Shown here: positions 10,273 to 18,117 of the stretch, piece after piece
Layout: each line of letters begins with the position of its first letter
Position numbering within the stretch: position 1 is the first letter of the stretch
DNA from: VFKE01 sp043758025
GTDB lineage: Bacteria; Verrucomicrobiota; Verrucomicrobiia; Verrucomicrobiales; Verrucomicrobiaceae
Direction of reading: 5' to 3'
DNA length: 64,000 bases
Assembly: GCA_043758025.1 (NCBI GenBank)
Contig: JAYVOH010000098.1
Coordinates: forward strand, 1 to 64,000
Translations under genes and position numbers: made by a program
Notes under the pieces: generated by a model
Seen by the model: only the letters and a program-made list of their open reading frames with translations
The model's database searches: none
Told to the model about the DNA's origin: nothing

Positions 10273-10740
10273 TCAAAACTGCGTTTCCTGACAACCAAAG
10301 GCAAGATAGAGTGAGCCGGTGGGCTTGAGCACGCGATGCAGTTCCAGCAGGCGGTTGGCCATCATGGTGAGGTAGGCCATCATATTGTTCTCCCCGAGGA
10401 AGGCGCGCAGAGCCTGCATCATCGCCGCGACCGCGTTGTTCCGCTGGTGCAGCAGTTCATCGAACTCCCGCTCCGCCTGCTCGCCCCAATGCCATGAGTC
10501 CTCGAAGGCGGTGATCTGCGACTGGCTGTATTCTTGTAGGGCGTCTGTGCCAGACGCCGAAGCTTTGGGTGTTTCGCCGGTTGACACAACCGGCCTACAG
10601 ATATTCTTCGGCGACTTGAAGAGGAGGTTGTAGTCCCGCTTGGAGTTGAACGGCGGATCAAGGTAGATGAGGTCCACGCTCTCCGGCGCGATGGACTCGC
10701 GCAGGACGTAAAGGTTGTCGCCGTAGTAGAGCTGGTTCAT
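10273..10740 (-). pseudogene. truncated DNA methyltransferase (DPPF class)
   Basis: From the ATG at 10740 the frame reads MNQLYYGDNLYVL, then 'VDLIYLDPPFNSKRDYNLLF' with the DPPF catalytic motif, and later 'QITAFEDSWHWGEQAEREFDELL' and 'LELHRVLKPTGSLYL'. This is the N-terminal part of a site-specific adenine/cytosine-N4 methyltransferase. Relatives continue after SLYL with a 'HCD' segment and several hundred more residues; here the frame turns into 'AFGCQETQF' and stops, so most of the protein is missing. A 65-bp two-hairpin element lies within the frame and adds about 25 residues not expected in the family. Both features argue that the gene is dead, probably a remnant of an older methylase replaced from its 3' side by the DUF4145/endonuclease block. 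Confidence 0.75.
10535..10599. repeat. 65-bp two-hairpin element inside the methylase frame
   Basis: The element begins TGTAGG and ends CCTACA (inverted ends). Between them are two perfect hairpins: GGCGTCTG-TGC-CAGACGCC and GCCGGTTG-ACA-CAACCGGC. A 7-base direct repeat (TATTCTT) flanks it at a spacing of 73 bases. The reading frame of the methylase remnant stays open through it. Confidence 0.85.
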
Positions 10741-10851
10741 GCCGTGCCTGTCTTTGGGCGATGCTAACCCGAATGTCAACGATGTCTGCGGGCCGAACGC
10801 CACACTGCCTTACCTTTAGGGGGATAGCTCTGGGGAAACGCTGAACAAAGG

Positions 10852-10912
10852 GTAGAAGCGACGCCCTCGTCGCTTGCTGCACTGGGATAAGCGACGGTGG
10901 CGTCGCTTCTAC
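10852..10912. repeat. 61-bp two-hairpin element
   Basis: Flanks GTAG and CTAC enclose two hairpins with the same 8-bp stem: AAGCGACG-ccct-CGTCGCTT and AAGCGACG-gtgg-CGTCGCTT, separated by about a dozen bases. The whole element is also one long imperfect palindrome. Same design as the elements at 10535, 16637 and 18186, with a different stem sequence. Confidence 0.88.
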
Positions 10913-11101
10913 TTGCGATTAATCAGCGCTTCCCAGTGCGGGCTAACAAGTTCGTGCCCTTGGCAGCGAGCGGAGTTTTTTTGCAGCGCACGCGCCCTCG
11001 CGTGCCAAAGTCCGCGCCTCCGCGGACTCCCTGCGGATGCCACTTGTTGTTGGATCATCGAGGGCTTGCGCTTCGCGAGGGCGCAAAGGGCCGCACGCGA
11101 G

Positions 11102-11125
11102 GCTGCGCCGGAAAAGGCGCTGAAC
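11102..11125 (+). repeat. copy 2 of the 24-bp PEP-CTERM gene end
   Basis: Identical over 24 bases to 8110-8133. It is not the end of any intact gene here. It marks the right edge of the restriction block, 74 bases before guaB. Confidence 0.75.
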
Positions 11126-11199
11126 TTGGGAGCAGTCTCTTTGATTCACACGGGAATATTTTCTTGCTGACAACCCGCGCGGCGTGTGTTCAGTAACCT

Positions 11200-12657
11200 A
11201 TGGGCGATCTATCGTTATCTTTGTCATTCGATGACGTGCTTCTCCTCCCGGCCAAAAGCTCCGTGCTGCCGGGAGATGTGGAACTGGGCACGCAACTCAC
11301 GCCGCTCCTGCGGCTTCATATTCCCGTGCTGTCCTCTGCCATGGACACGGTCACGGAAAGCGAGCTGGCCATCGCGCTCGCTCGCGAGGGCGGCATGGGC
11401 GTGATTCACCGCGCATGTCCGATTGACTACCAGGTCGAGCAAGTCGCGCGGGTGAAGCGCTCGGAAAACACTGTTATTCACGACCCGCTGACCGTAAGGC
11501 CGGACATGACCTTGAGCGAAGTGACGCAGTTGATGCGCGAGCGCGGCGTGAGCGGCTTCCCCGTTGTCGATCAGAGCAATGTTCTCGTCGGCATGGTGAC
11601 GAGTCGCGACATGTGGTATATCGAGGACGATAACACACCCGTGAGCGAAGTGATGACGCCGCGCGAACGGCTGGCCACGGGCACACCGACGACCACGCAA
11701 GAGGAGGCGCTGAAGCAAATCTTCGTGCATCGCATTGAAAAACTTCCGCTGGTGGACAGCGCCGGACGACTCGCCGGATTGATCACGAAGCAGGATATCG
11801 GGAAGATGCAAACCTTCACCAACGCCGCAAAAGATTCACATGGTCGCCTGCGTGTGGGCGCTGCCGTCGGCGTAAGCGAGGACTGCGTGCAGCGCGCGCT
11901 CTTGCTGCAAGCCGCGGGCGCGGATGCCGTGTTCATTGATGCCGCTACTGGTCACACAGATCGAGTGCTCAAGGTCATCTCGCAATTGCGCGAAGCCTTG
12001 GGCGAAAGGACGCCGATTGTGGCGGGCAACGTGGTCACGAAAGATGGCGCGAAAGATTTGTGCAATGCCGGCGCGTCAGCCATCAAGGTCGGCGTCGGCC
12101 CCGGTTCCATTTGCACCACGCGCATTATCTCCGGCGTGGGCATGCCGCAATTCACCGCTGTGCAGGAAGTCGCGGAAGTATGCCGCCCGCGCGGGGTGGC
12201 GGTCATTTCCGATGGCGGCATCCGTTACTCCGGCGACGTGGTCAAGGCCATCGCTGCGGGCGCAGACTGCGTCATGATCGGTTCTATTCTCGCGGGCACG
12301 GCGGAAAGCCCCGGCGCGATGGTTCGCTGGCAAGGCCGCACTTTCAAAGAGTATCGCGGCATGGGTTCGCTCAAGGCGATGCGCAAGGGCGCGGGCGACC
12401 GTTACGGCCAGAACTCATCCGGCAAGCTGGTGCCCGAAGGTGTGGAAGCGCGCGTGCCTTACAAAGGCCCGCTCAGCGAAGTCGTCTTCCAGCTCATGGG
12501 CGGTCTGCGCAGCGGCATGGGTTATGTCGGTGCCAACAATCTCGATGAACTGCGCAGCAAGGCGCGCTTCGTGCGCATCACCGCCGGCGGACTCAAGGAA
12601 AGCCATCCGCACGACATTCTGATCACCGAGGAACCGGTTAACTACGAGGTGGGCTAA
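11200..12657 (+). CDS. guaB: IMP dehydrogenase
   Basis: 485 residues, the normal length. It oxidises IMP to XMP with NAD+, the committed step to GMP. The N-terminus 'SFDDVLLLPAKSSVLP' and 'LSSAMDTVTE' form the start of the TIM barrel; two CBS domains follow at about 93-205 ('MRERGVSGFPVVD', 'HRIEKLPLVDSAGRLAGLIT'). The active-site loop GVGPGSICTTR places the catalytic cysteine at 305. The later flap includes 'YRGMGSL' and 'EGVEARVPYKG'. The ATG at 11200 gives the usual start. Nine bases separate it from the S1-protein gene and guaA follows, so the GMP branch is likely one transcription unit. All key residues seem present. Confidence 0.97.
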   Translation: MGDLSLSLSFDDVLLLPAKSSVLPGDVELGTQLTPLLRLHIPVLSSAMDTVTESELAIALAREGGMGVIHRACPIDYQVEQVARVKRSENTVIHDPLTVRPDMTLSEVTQLMRERGVSGFPVVDQSNVLVGMVTSRDMWYIEDDNTPVSEVMTPRERLATGTPTTTQEEALKQIFVHRIEKLPLVDSAGRLAGLITKQDIGKMQTFTNAAKDSHGRLRVGAAVGVSEDCVQRALLLQAAGADAVFIDAATGHTDRVLKVISQLREALGERTPIVAGNVVTKDGAKDLCNAGASAIKVGVGPGSICTTRIISGVGMPQFTAVQEVAEVCRPRGVAVISDGGIRYSGDVVKAIAAGADCVMIGSILAGTAESPGAMVRWQGRTFKEYRGMGSLKAMRKGAGDRYGQNSSGKLVPEGVEARVPYKGPLSEVVFQLMGGLRSGMGYVGANNLDELRSKARFVRITAGGLKESHPHDILITEEPVNYEVG

Positions 12658-12666
12658 GCCTGTCGC

Positions 12667-13503
12667 ATGATCCAAACCGGCAAATGGAACAAGCTCCGCA
12701 TTTTGCGTGAGACAAGCTCCGGGCTGTTCCTTGATGGCGGCACCGAAGGCGAAATTCTTCTGCCGGGACGTTACATCCCGGCCCGTGGCTTTCCCGGCGC
12801 AGAGGCGGACGTTTTTATTTACCGCGACTCAAAGGACTGGCTCATCGCGACCACGGAAACACCGAAGGCAACAGTCGGCGAGTTTGCAGCGCTGGACGTG
12901 AAGGATTTCAAGCCCGGCGTTGGCGCGTTTCTTGATTGGGGTCTTCCAAAGGACTTGCTGCTGCCACTCAACAATATTCGGATCCCGGCGCGCCCCGGCG
13001 AGCGGGTGGTGGTTTATGTTTATCTCGACGAAGCAACAGACCGCATTGTGGCCACGACCAAGTTCGACCATTACCTTGATCTGTCACCACCACCCTACAA
13101 GGAGGGCGACAGCGTGGATTTGCTTATCGAAAGCGAAACCCCGCTCGGATGGGGTGCGATCATTGATAGTAAGCATCGTGGTCTGATTTATCAGGGCGAG
13201 ACGGGTGCGGCGCCACGCATCGGCGACCGCGTGAAGGGCTTCGTGCGCGAGGTGCGCCCCGATGGGAAAATCGATCTCGGCCTTGATGATGCCGGCTATC
13301 AGCGCATCGCGCCGCTTTCGGAACAGATCATCGAAAAACTCAAAGCCGCCGGTGGAAGCCTTCCCTATCACGACAAAAGCACGCCGGAGGAAATTCGCAC
13401 CGCATTTGGTTGCAGCAAGAAAGCGTTCAAGCAGGCGCTCGGCGCGCTCTACAGCGAAAAGCGCATCCGCATCGCGAACGGCGGCTTTGAACTTCCCGGC
13501 TGA
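12667..13503 (+). CDS. CvfB/YitL-like S1 domain RNA-binding protein
   Basis: 278 residues with the layout of the CvfB family: tandem S1-like beta-barrels ('LFLDGGTEGEILLPGRYIP', 'GAFLDWGLPKDLLLPLNN', then 'GDRVKGFVREVRPDGKIDLGLD') and a C-terminal winged helix ('PYHDKSTPEEIRTAFGCSKKAFKQALGALYSEKRIRI'). Family members bind RNA and affect virulence-factor expression in staphylococci; the role here is unknown. It starts nine bases after guaB and ends about 70 bases before guaA, so it is probably co-expressed with the purine genes. Nothing links it enzymatically to GMP synthesis. Confidence 0.88.
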   Translation: MIQTGKWNKLRILRETSSGLFLDGGTEGEILLPGRYIPARGFPGAEADVFIYRDSKDWLIATTETPKATVGEFAALDVKDFKPGVGAFLDWGLPKDLLLPLNNIRIPARPGERVVVYVYLDEATDRIVATTKFDHYLDLSPPPYKEGDSVDLLIESETPLGWGAIIDSKHRGLIYQGETGAAPRIGDRVKGFVREVRPDGKIDLGLDDAGYQRIAPLSEQIIEKLKAAGGSLPYHDKSTPEEIRTAFGCSKKAFKQALGALYSEKRIRIANGGFELPG

Positions 13504-13573
13504 GGGCACCAACACGCAAGATTCCCCCTTTGACACACAGCCAGTCTGAGCGAATGACTGCTGCCTTCCTATT

Positions 13574-15097
13574 ATGATGATCGAAGGCGAAGTTTCTGTT
13601 CTGGATTATGGCTCGCAATACAGCCAGCTCATTGTCCGCCGCGTCCGCGAGCTGGGATTTGTCTCGCATCTTTATCCGCCTGCGCGGCTGGGCGAACTGA
13701 ACAAACCGGGTGCCATCATCCTCAGCGGCGGCCCGCGCAGCACGAGCGAGAAGGATGCGCCGGACGTGGATTTTGCGAAGCTGAACTCGTTCAGCGTGCC
13801 AGTGCTCGGTGTCTGCTACGGCATGCAATTGCTCAACATCAAACACGGCGGCACGGTGAAGCCCGGCGTCACGCGCGAGTATGGACCAGCCAAGCTTGTA
13901 GTCGCGCAGGACTGCGCGTTGTTCAAAGGCGTATCGCACGAGTCCCAGGTGTGGATGAGCCACAGCGACACCTGCCAGGATCGCGGCGGCGAGACCAAGG
14001 TCATCGCGACCAATGAAGACGGCGTGCCCGTGGCTCTGCAATGGAGCTCGACTTGCTTCGGCATTCAATTCCACCCGGAGGTCACGCACTCGCACGAAGG
14101 CACGGCCATCCTGCGCAACTTCCTCACCAATACCGGCGCGAAACTAGCGAAGTTCGACATCCAAGCCTTCAAGACGCAGATGCTGGAGCAGATCAAACAC
14201 GATGTCGGCAATCGCGAAGTAATCTGCGGCGTTAGCGGCGGCGTTGATTCGACCGTGCTCGCCGTGCTGTTACAGCGTGCGAGCGTAAAAGTGCGCGCGA
14301 TCTACATCGACAACGGCCTGATGCGTCTGAACGAAACGGCCGAAGTGATAGCGCAATTTGTAGAAGTCGGCGTCCCCATTGAAGTCATCGATGCCAGCAA
14401 GCGTTTCCTCGATGCGCTAAAAGGCGTGACCGATCCCGAGCAGAAGCGCAAGATCATCGGCACTATGTTTGTCGATGTGTTCTGGGGCGTGGCCGACAAT
14501 GTGGAGCTGCTCGCACAGGGCACGCTTTATCCCGACGTGATCGAAAGCGCCACCAGCGGCAGCATTGCCAGCGTGATCAAAACGCATCACAACCGCGTGG
14601 ATCGCATCATGGAACTCAAGGCGCAGGGCAAGGTGCTGGAACCGCTCGCGGAACTCTTCAAAGACGAAGTGCGCGCGCTCGGTGCGAGCCTCGGCATCCC
14701 CCATCACGCACTGTGGCGGCATCCGTTCCCTGGGCCTGGGCTCGCCGTGCGCGTGCCTGGTGAGATCACCGAGGAGAAACTGACGATCTGCCGCGCTGCT
14801 GATGACATTTGGATCAAAGAACTGCGTCGCAGCGGCCAATACGAACGCGTGTGGCAGGCCTATGCCGCGCTGTTGCCCGTGAAAACCGTGGGCGTGAAAG
14901 GTGATGAACGAAGCTACGAAGCCGCCATCTCCCTGCGCGCCGTGATCAGCGAAGACGCCATGACCGCCGACTGGGTGGAACTCCCCTATGAAGTGCTGCG
15001 TGCCGCATCGAATAAGATCCTGAACTCGGTCAAAGGCATCAACCGCGTGCTCTACGATATTTCCACGAAGCCGCCGGCGAGCATTGAATGGGAGTGA
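13574..15097 (+). CDS. guaA: GMP synthase (glutamine-hydrolysing)
   Basis: 507 residues, full length. It aminates XMP to GMP with glutamine and ATP. The N-terminal class I amidotransferase has the nucleophile in 'GVCYGMQLL' (Cys 81) and the triad histidine/glutamate in 'FHPEVTHS'. The ATP pyrophosphatase domain has the PP-loop 'SGGVDSTV', and the C-terminal dimerisation domain ends 'NRVLYDISTKPPASIEWE', the invariant GuaA tail. Two ATGs are adjacent; the second could be used. The last 68 bases are repeated twice downstream with silent changes (16567-16634 and, shorter, 18118-18172). The guaA 3' end is a documented integration site for genomic islands in other bacteria, and accessory genes follow directly here. 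Confidence 0.97.
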   Translation: MMIEGEVSVLDYGSQYSQLIVRRVRELGFVSHLYPPARLGELNKPGAIILSGGPRSTSEKDAPDVDFAKLNSFSVPVLGVCYGMQLLNIKHGGTVKPGVTREYGPAKLVVAQDCALFKGVSHESQVWMSHSDTCQDRGGETKVIATNEDGVPVALQWSSTCFGIQFHPEVTHSHEGTAILRNFLTNTGAKLAKFDIQAFKTQMLEQIKHDVGNREVICGVSGGVDSTVLAVLLQRASVKVRAIYIDNGLMRLNETAEVIAQFVEVGVPIEVIDASKRFLDALKGVTDPEQKRKIIGTMFVDVFWGVADNVELLAQGTLYPDVIESATSGSIASVIKTHHNRVDRIMELKAQGKVLEPLAELFKDEVRALGASLGIPHHALWRHPFPGPGLAVRVPGEITEEKLTICRAADDIWIKELRRSGQYERVWQAYAALLPVKTVGVKGDERSYEAAISLRAVISEDAMTADWVELPYEVLRAASNKILNSVKGINRVLYDISTKPPASIEWE

Positions 15098-15125
15098 GGC
15101 CGCGGGTGCCAGCGTCCTGAGTGCC

Positions 15126-15782
15126 CTAAAGCTTGTGCGACGAAGATATACGAATCCAAATTCCAGACCATCTGTCTTCCAGATATCCCATATAGTTGAA
15201 CAGGTATCCCGGAGTAAATGATTGAATACCGGCTGAAGCTGTCCCGCTCTTGTCGCTGCCATATCGATAAAGTTGATCAGGTGTTCGATCAACCCCGGTA
15301 TATGCCTCATATCCGAAGAACTGATTAAGGTCTTTTGCGGATAATGACCAAGGCGTTGGCCATTGGAATTCGTCACTCGGCAAGAGGCTCCTATATCGCT
15401 TGAGTAGATCAGCTATCTCATGATTCTTCTTGTTTGGCTCTTTATCTATCAACTCAAGACATGCCTTCAGGAACAATTCCGTAGCGAGATGAAGGCAGTA
15501 ATAACAAACATTCGCCTGCGGCCAATCGAGGTCGTGACCAATCTCTCCGGCATCTTCGCAGAGAACTTTTGCTGCGTGGAGGAAGGCTCGACTTTGTTGA
15601 TATAACCTCTCAGACGGAGAAAGTGCTTTGAAGGCCCATGATTCCACCCTCACTCCGGGCCATCGCATGTTTGCTTGGAACTGATCAACGATGTAAAGGA
15701 TGCCATCACTGTCATAGTGGGCCGATACCCACGGCGGCAAATTGGTCGGCAATTCTTTTGGTTCTTGCGCATCATCTGGCAT
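15126..15782 (-). CDS. HEPN-like protein of unknown function
   Basis: 218 residues. The central segment 'NVCYYCLHLATELFLKACLELID...NHEIADLLKRYRSLLP' has the helix pattern of HEPN domains (aromatic/His-rich first helix, then a lysine and a C-terminal HxI-type helix). HEPN proteins are frequent in defence and toxin-antitoxin loci, some being RNases; the RxxxxH catalytic motif is not clearly present here, so nuclease activity is not claimed. The C-terminal half is aromatic and glycine-rich and unrecognised. The gene lies convergent to guaA, 28 bases from its stop, and is the first cargo gene after the guaA 3' end. A stable hairpin lies a few bases before the ATG (15790-15808). Confidence 0.55.
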   Translation of the reverse strand: MPDDAQEPKELPTNLPPWVSAHYDSDGILYIVDQFQANMRWPGVRVESWAFKALSPSERLYQQSRAFLHAAKVLCEDAGEIGHDLDWPQANVCYYCLHLATELFLKACLELIDKEPNKKNHEIADLLKRYRSLLPSDEFQWPTPWSLSAKDLNQFFGYEAYTGVDRTPDQLYRYGSDKSGTASAGIQSFTPGYLFNYMGYLEDRWSGIWIRISSSHKL

Positions 15783-15789
15783 ATGGCTG

Positions 15790-15808
15790 GCACCCCTTTA
15801 TGGGGTGC
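15790..15808 (-). promoter_or_regulatory. hairpin overlapping the ribosome-binding region of the HEPN-like gene
   Basis: A perfect 7-bp inverted repeat, GCACCCC and GGGGTGC with a 5-base loop, ends 7 bases before the ATG at 15782. The only Shine-Dalgarno-like run (AAAGGGG on the minus strand) is within its stem and loop, so the folded RNA would hide it. A control role is an inference. Confidence 0.4.
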
Positions 15809-15826
15809 AAAATCAGTCGTTTCGTT

Positions 15827-15855
15827 ACATTTGCAACTCTACCAATTGAGTCTCG
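15827..15855 (-). other. tRNA-like D-arm remnant
   Basis: Read on the minus strand the stretch contains CTCAATTGGTAGAG followed by TTGCA, the usual D-stem/loop of bacterial tRNAs. A matching anticodon arm, T-loop and acceptor stem were not found, so this is at most a fragment of a tRNA gene, as left by old integration events. A chance match is possible. Confidence 0.25.
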
Positions 15856-16014
15856 CTATGAATCACGGGCTGCAGGCTGTCGGCGAAATGGTTGGGGTCG
15901 GTTCTCGTGATTGGGCTCCTCGCAATCAAACAAAATCTAGTGAGCATGGGTCACAAGCCCTGGCCCGCATCATCTGAATTTGTTGTGTTGGAGCATCAAC
16001 TGGCTTGTTGAAGG

Positions 16015-16275
16015 CTATTTGTAAATGTCACCACGTGGCCCAATCGCCAGAACGACGATCATGTCCTGTTCCCGGTCCCATTGGTAAATCACGCGCAGAT
16101 CGCCGTGACGCAGCCGAAGACAGCCGGTGTATTCTCCCTCCATTGGTTTGACATTGGGTGTGTTTTCGGGGTCTTGGGCAAGGGCTTCGAGCTTGGCGAT
16201 GAGCTGGGCTTTGATGCGCCCGTCCATGCGCTCCAGATATTTCCGCGCCTTCCGGTGGACGAGGATCGCGGCCAT
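16015..16275 (-). CDS. RelE/ParE-family toxin
   Basis: 86 residues, typical for the family. Key features are the N-terminal 'HRKARKYLERMDGRIKAQLIAKLEAL' helix, the middle 'KPMEGEYTGCLRLRHGDLRVIYQWD' sheet and a C-terminal 'VVLAIGPRGDIYK'. The RLRHGDLRVIY strand matches RelE toxins, which cut mRNA on the ribosome. Its ATG shares one base with the stop codon of the upstream antitoxin gene (TAATG), the classic coupling of type II systems. It lies in the block between the guaA end and its first copy, a common position for a stabilising module. Confidence 0.87.
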   Translation of the reverse strand: MAAILVHRKARKYLERMDGRIKAQLIAKLEALAQDPENTPNVKPMEGEYTGCLRLRHGDLRVIYQWDREQDMIVVLAIGPRGDIYK

Positions 16276-16478
16276 TATTTCAATTCCGAAAGCGGCACGA
16301 ATGCCTTGCGATTCCCGCTTCGCCAGTCCTTGATAGCTTCCTGGAGTTCTTCTGCTTCACTGGCATCCAAGTCCCAGCCCAGACGTTCGGCGAGATCTTG
16401 GTAGTCGGACCAGGCGATAATGACTTCCAGCGGCGCACCGCGCTCGTTCACGACGATCTTCTTGGGAACAGCGGTCAT
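16275..16478 (-). CDS. Phd/YefM-type antitoxin
   Basis: 67 residues beginning MTAVPKKIVVNERGAPLEVIIAWSDYQDL. The N-terminal strand-helix pattern with 'VVNERGAPLEVIIAWSDYQ' resembles the DNA-binding fold of Phd/YefM antitoxins; the acidic C-terminal 'DASEAEELQEAIKDWRSGN' would wrap the toxin. It precedes and overlaps the toxin gene by one base. Pairing and order support the call; autoregulation of its own promoter is expected from the family but no operator was identified. Confidence 0.8.
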   Translation of the reverse strand: MTAVPKKIVVNERGAPLEVIIAWSDYQDLAERLGWDLDASEAEELQEAIKDWRSGNRKAFVPLSELK

Positions 16479-16566
16479 GTCTGGAGTGTATTGCCTTTCT
16501 GGTGCTTTCGCAACTACGCTTAAGGAGAAGGGCGTTGCGGTGTTGTATCCAGTCAGGCTGGCCGGA

Positions 16567-16634
16567 TCAAAGGCATCAACCGCGTGCTCTACGATATTTC
16601 CACCAAGCCTCCCGCGAGCATTGAGTGGGAGTGA
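16567..16634 (+). repeat. second copy of the guaA 3' end (68 bp)
   Basis: Aligned base for base with 15030-15097. There are four differences, all at third codon positions of the guaA frame (Thr, Pro, Pro and Glu codons), so the encoded tail GINRVLYDISTKPPASIEWE and the stop are unchanged. The sequence left of it is unrelated to guaA. This is the pattern expected of a displaced or foreign guaA end at an island boundary. Confidence 0.9.
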
Positions 16635-16636
16635 AG

Positions 16637-16697
16637 TGGGTCGGCAGCCTTCTGCCGACTTTTAATTGATTGATGTCGGCGGAGGGCCGCCGACCCA
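16637..16697. repeat. 61-bp two-hairpin element next to guaA tail copy
   Basis: TGG...CCA ends enclose two hairpins: GTCGGCAG-cctt-CTGCCGAC and GTCGGCGG-aggg-CCGCCGAC, spaced by about 15 bases. It begins two bases after the stop codon of the guaA tail copy. A near-identical element follows the third guaA tail at 18186. Confidence 0.88.
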
Positions 16698-16905
16698 CAT
16701 TTGCATTGCATGAGAGTGAAGCGGCGGATGTCTGCATCAAGGGTGAAAGAGCCCGGTGAATAAGGTTGACCCACAGGATTGTTGATCAGCAAAAAGATCG
16801 GCAATTTCATCTGAATTCAAAGTTGATTAATGCCCGTAATGCCCTTATTATATATGGATTACCCCATGAACGACGCCGACAAATAGATCGGTAATTTTTA
16901 CCCTC

Positions 16906-18093
16906 ATGCCCCGCTTTTACGACAATCTCTCAGACATGAAGCCGCTACTGCCTGCGGACCGTGACGGCAGTCTTGCGTCACTGGGCTGGCAGGTGGTGCG
17001 ACGGGCGGAGCGGCTTGGAGGGGCGCTACATCCGGTCACGGCGCGCGGGCTGGCGCAGGTGGTGCGGGTGATGAACAGCTACTACTCTCACCTCATTGAG
17101 GGACATCACACCGCGCCGGCGGACCTGGATGCTGTGCTGCGCGGCGCGACCACTGGCAGACTGGAGCGGCGGGAGTTACAACAGCTTCACTTGGCGCACC
17201 TGCACACGCAGTCGGAGATGGAGCAGGGTCTGGCGGCGCAGCCGGATGAGGACATCACCGAGCCAGCTTTCATTCAGAAGCTGCATGCCATTTTCTATGA
17301 CGCGCTGCCGGCCAGTGCGCGGCTGGTGAGGGGGCATGATGGGAAAAGCCACGCCGTGCCACCGGGGCAGTGGCGGGGATTCAACGTGTCCGTAGGGCAG
17401 CATCTCGCGCCGAAGCATGAAAAGCTCCCAACGTTCATGGAGCGTTTTGGCCGGTTTTATCGACCGCTGGTGGCGGACACGGGCGCCAGTCTTGTGGCCT
17501 GCGCGGCGGCGCATCACCGGCTGGCGTGGATTCATCCGTTCGCGGATGGGAACGGTCGGGTGGCGCGGCTTTTCAGCCAAGCGTGGCACTGGCGCGGCGG
17601 CGTGCATGCGCACGGGCTGTGGTCCGTCTCGCGTGGCCTGGCGCGCCGACTGGACGACTATCGCGCGGCATTGTCCGCAGCGGATGGAAAGCGCCGGCAT
17701 GATGCGGACGGGCGCGGCTATCTGTCCGAGACGGCACTGGCGGAGTTCTGCTGGTTTTATCTGGAGACCAGCGTGGACCAGCTTGATTTCATGGCGGAAC
17801 GCCTCGCCGTGGATTCATTGGCACGAAGGATCACGGGTTACGCGGAACTTTCAGAAGCCACGGGTGATCTGCCCAAAGGCAGCCGCCATCTGCTGCCGGA
17901 AGTCTCACGACGTGGTGAAATCCCGCGAGGAGACGCCGCGCGGATCATCGGCAAAAGCGCGCGCACGGCGCAGACCGTGATTCGTGGTCTGTTGGACAGC
18001 GGCCATTTCACCAGCCCCAGCGAGAAAGGTCCGCTGCGTTTGGGTTTTCCCCTCGAGGCGCTGGCGGCGTGGCTTCCGGGGTTATATGCGTGA
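16906..18093 (+). CDS. Fic family protein with N-terminal inhibitory motif
   Basis: 395 residues. The Fic motif HPFADGNGR is at 210-218, complete with the catalytic histidine, so AMP transfer from ATP to a target hydroxyl (AMPylation) is expected from the family. An inhibitory helix motif of the S/T-xxx-E-G/N type is seen as S61-HLI-E65-G66, placing it with self-inhibited (class II) Fic proteins. The C-terminus from about residue 310 ('PRGDAARIIGKSARTAQTVIRGLLDSGHFTSP') is a winged-helix DNA-binding domain, common in this group and suggesting autoregulation. It is the only gene between the second and third guaA tails and so looks like a one-gene cassette. Its target is unknown. Confidence 0.92.
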   Translation: MPRFYDNLSDMKPLLPADRDGSLASLGWQVVRRAERLGGALHPVTARGLAQVVRVMNSYYSHLIEGHHTAPADLDAVLRGATTGRLERRELQQLHLAHLHTQSEMEQGLAAQPDEDITEPAFIQKLHAIFYDALPASARLVRGHDGKSHAVPPGQWRGFNVSVGQHLAPKHEKLPTFMERFGRFYRPLVADTGASLVACAAAHHRLAWIHPFADGNGRVARLFSQAWHWRGGVHAHGLWSVSRGLARRLDDYRAALSAADGKRRHDADGRGYLSETALAEFCWFYLETSVDQLDFMAERLAVDSLARRITGYAELSEATGDLPKGSRHLLPEVSRRGEIPRGDAARIIGKSARTAQTVIRGLLDSGHFTSPSEKGPLRLGFPLEALAAWLPGLYA

Positions 18094-18117
18094 GGCCTGC
18101 TGCGCGCTGCGTCGCAT

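Larger units (their letters stand above)
10741..11199. other. non-coding stretch between methylase remnant and guaB
   Basis: No convincing gene is seen here. The stretch holds a two-hairpin element (10852-10912), a short match to the PEP-CTERM gene end (cgctgaacaaa, near 10839) and the full 24-bp copy of that gene end (11102-11125). Short GC-rich open frames between 10874 and 11196 on both strands have no recognisable protein signature. The guaB promoter should lie in the last 75 bases, but no clear -35/-10 pair was identified. Confidence 0.6.
16479..16905. other. spacer holding guaA tail copy and two-hairpin element
   Basis: No gene is seen. In order it contains the upstream region of the antitoxin, the 68-bp guaA tail copy (16567-16634), a 61-bp two-hairpin element starting two bases later (16637-16697), and an AT-rich stretch before the Fic gene with TATATA near 16850 and a small palindrome GGTAA-ttt-TTACC (16890-16902) just before the Fic ATG, which could be an operator. 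Confidence 0.6.

Noticed and set aside
10874..11196. Short open frames between the methylase remnant and guaB
   Set aside because: They run across the palindromic element and the gene-end copy, overlap each other on both strands and show no protein signature.
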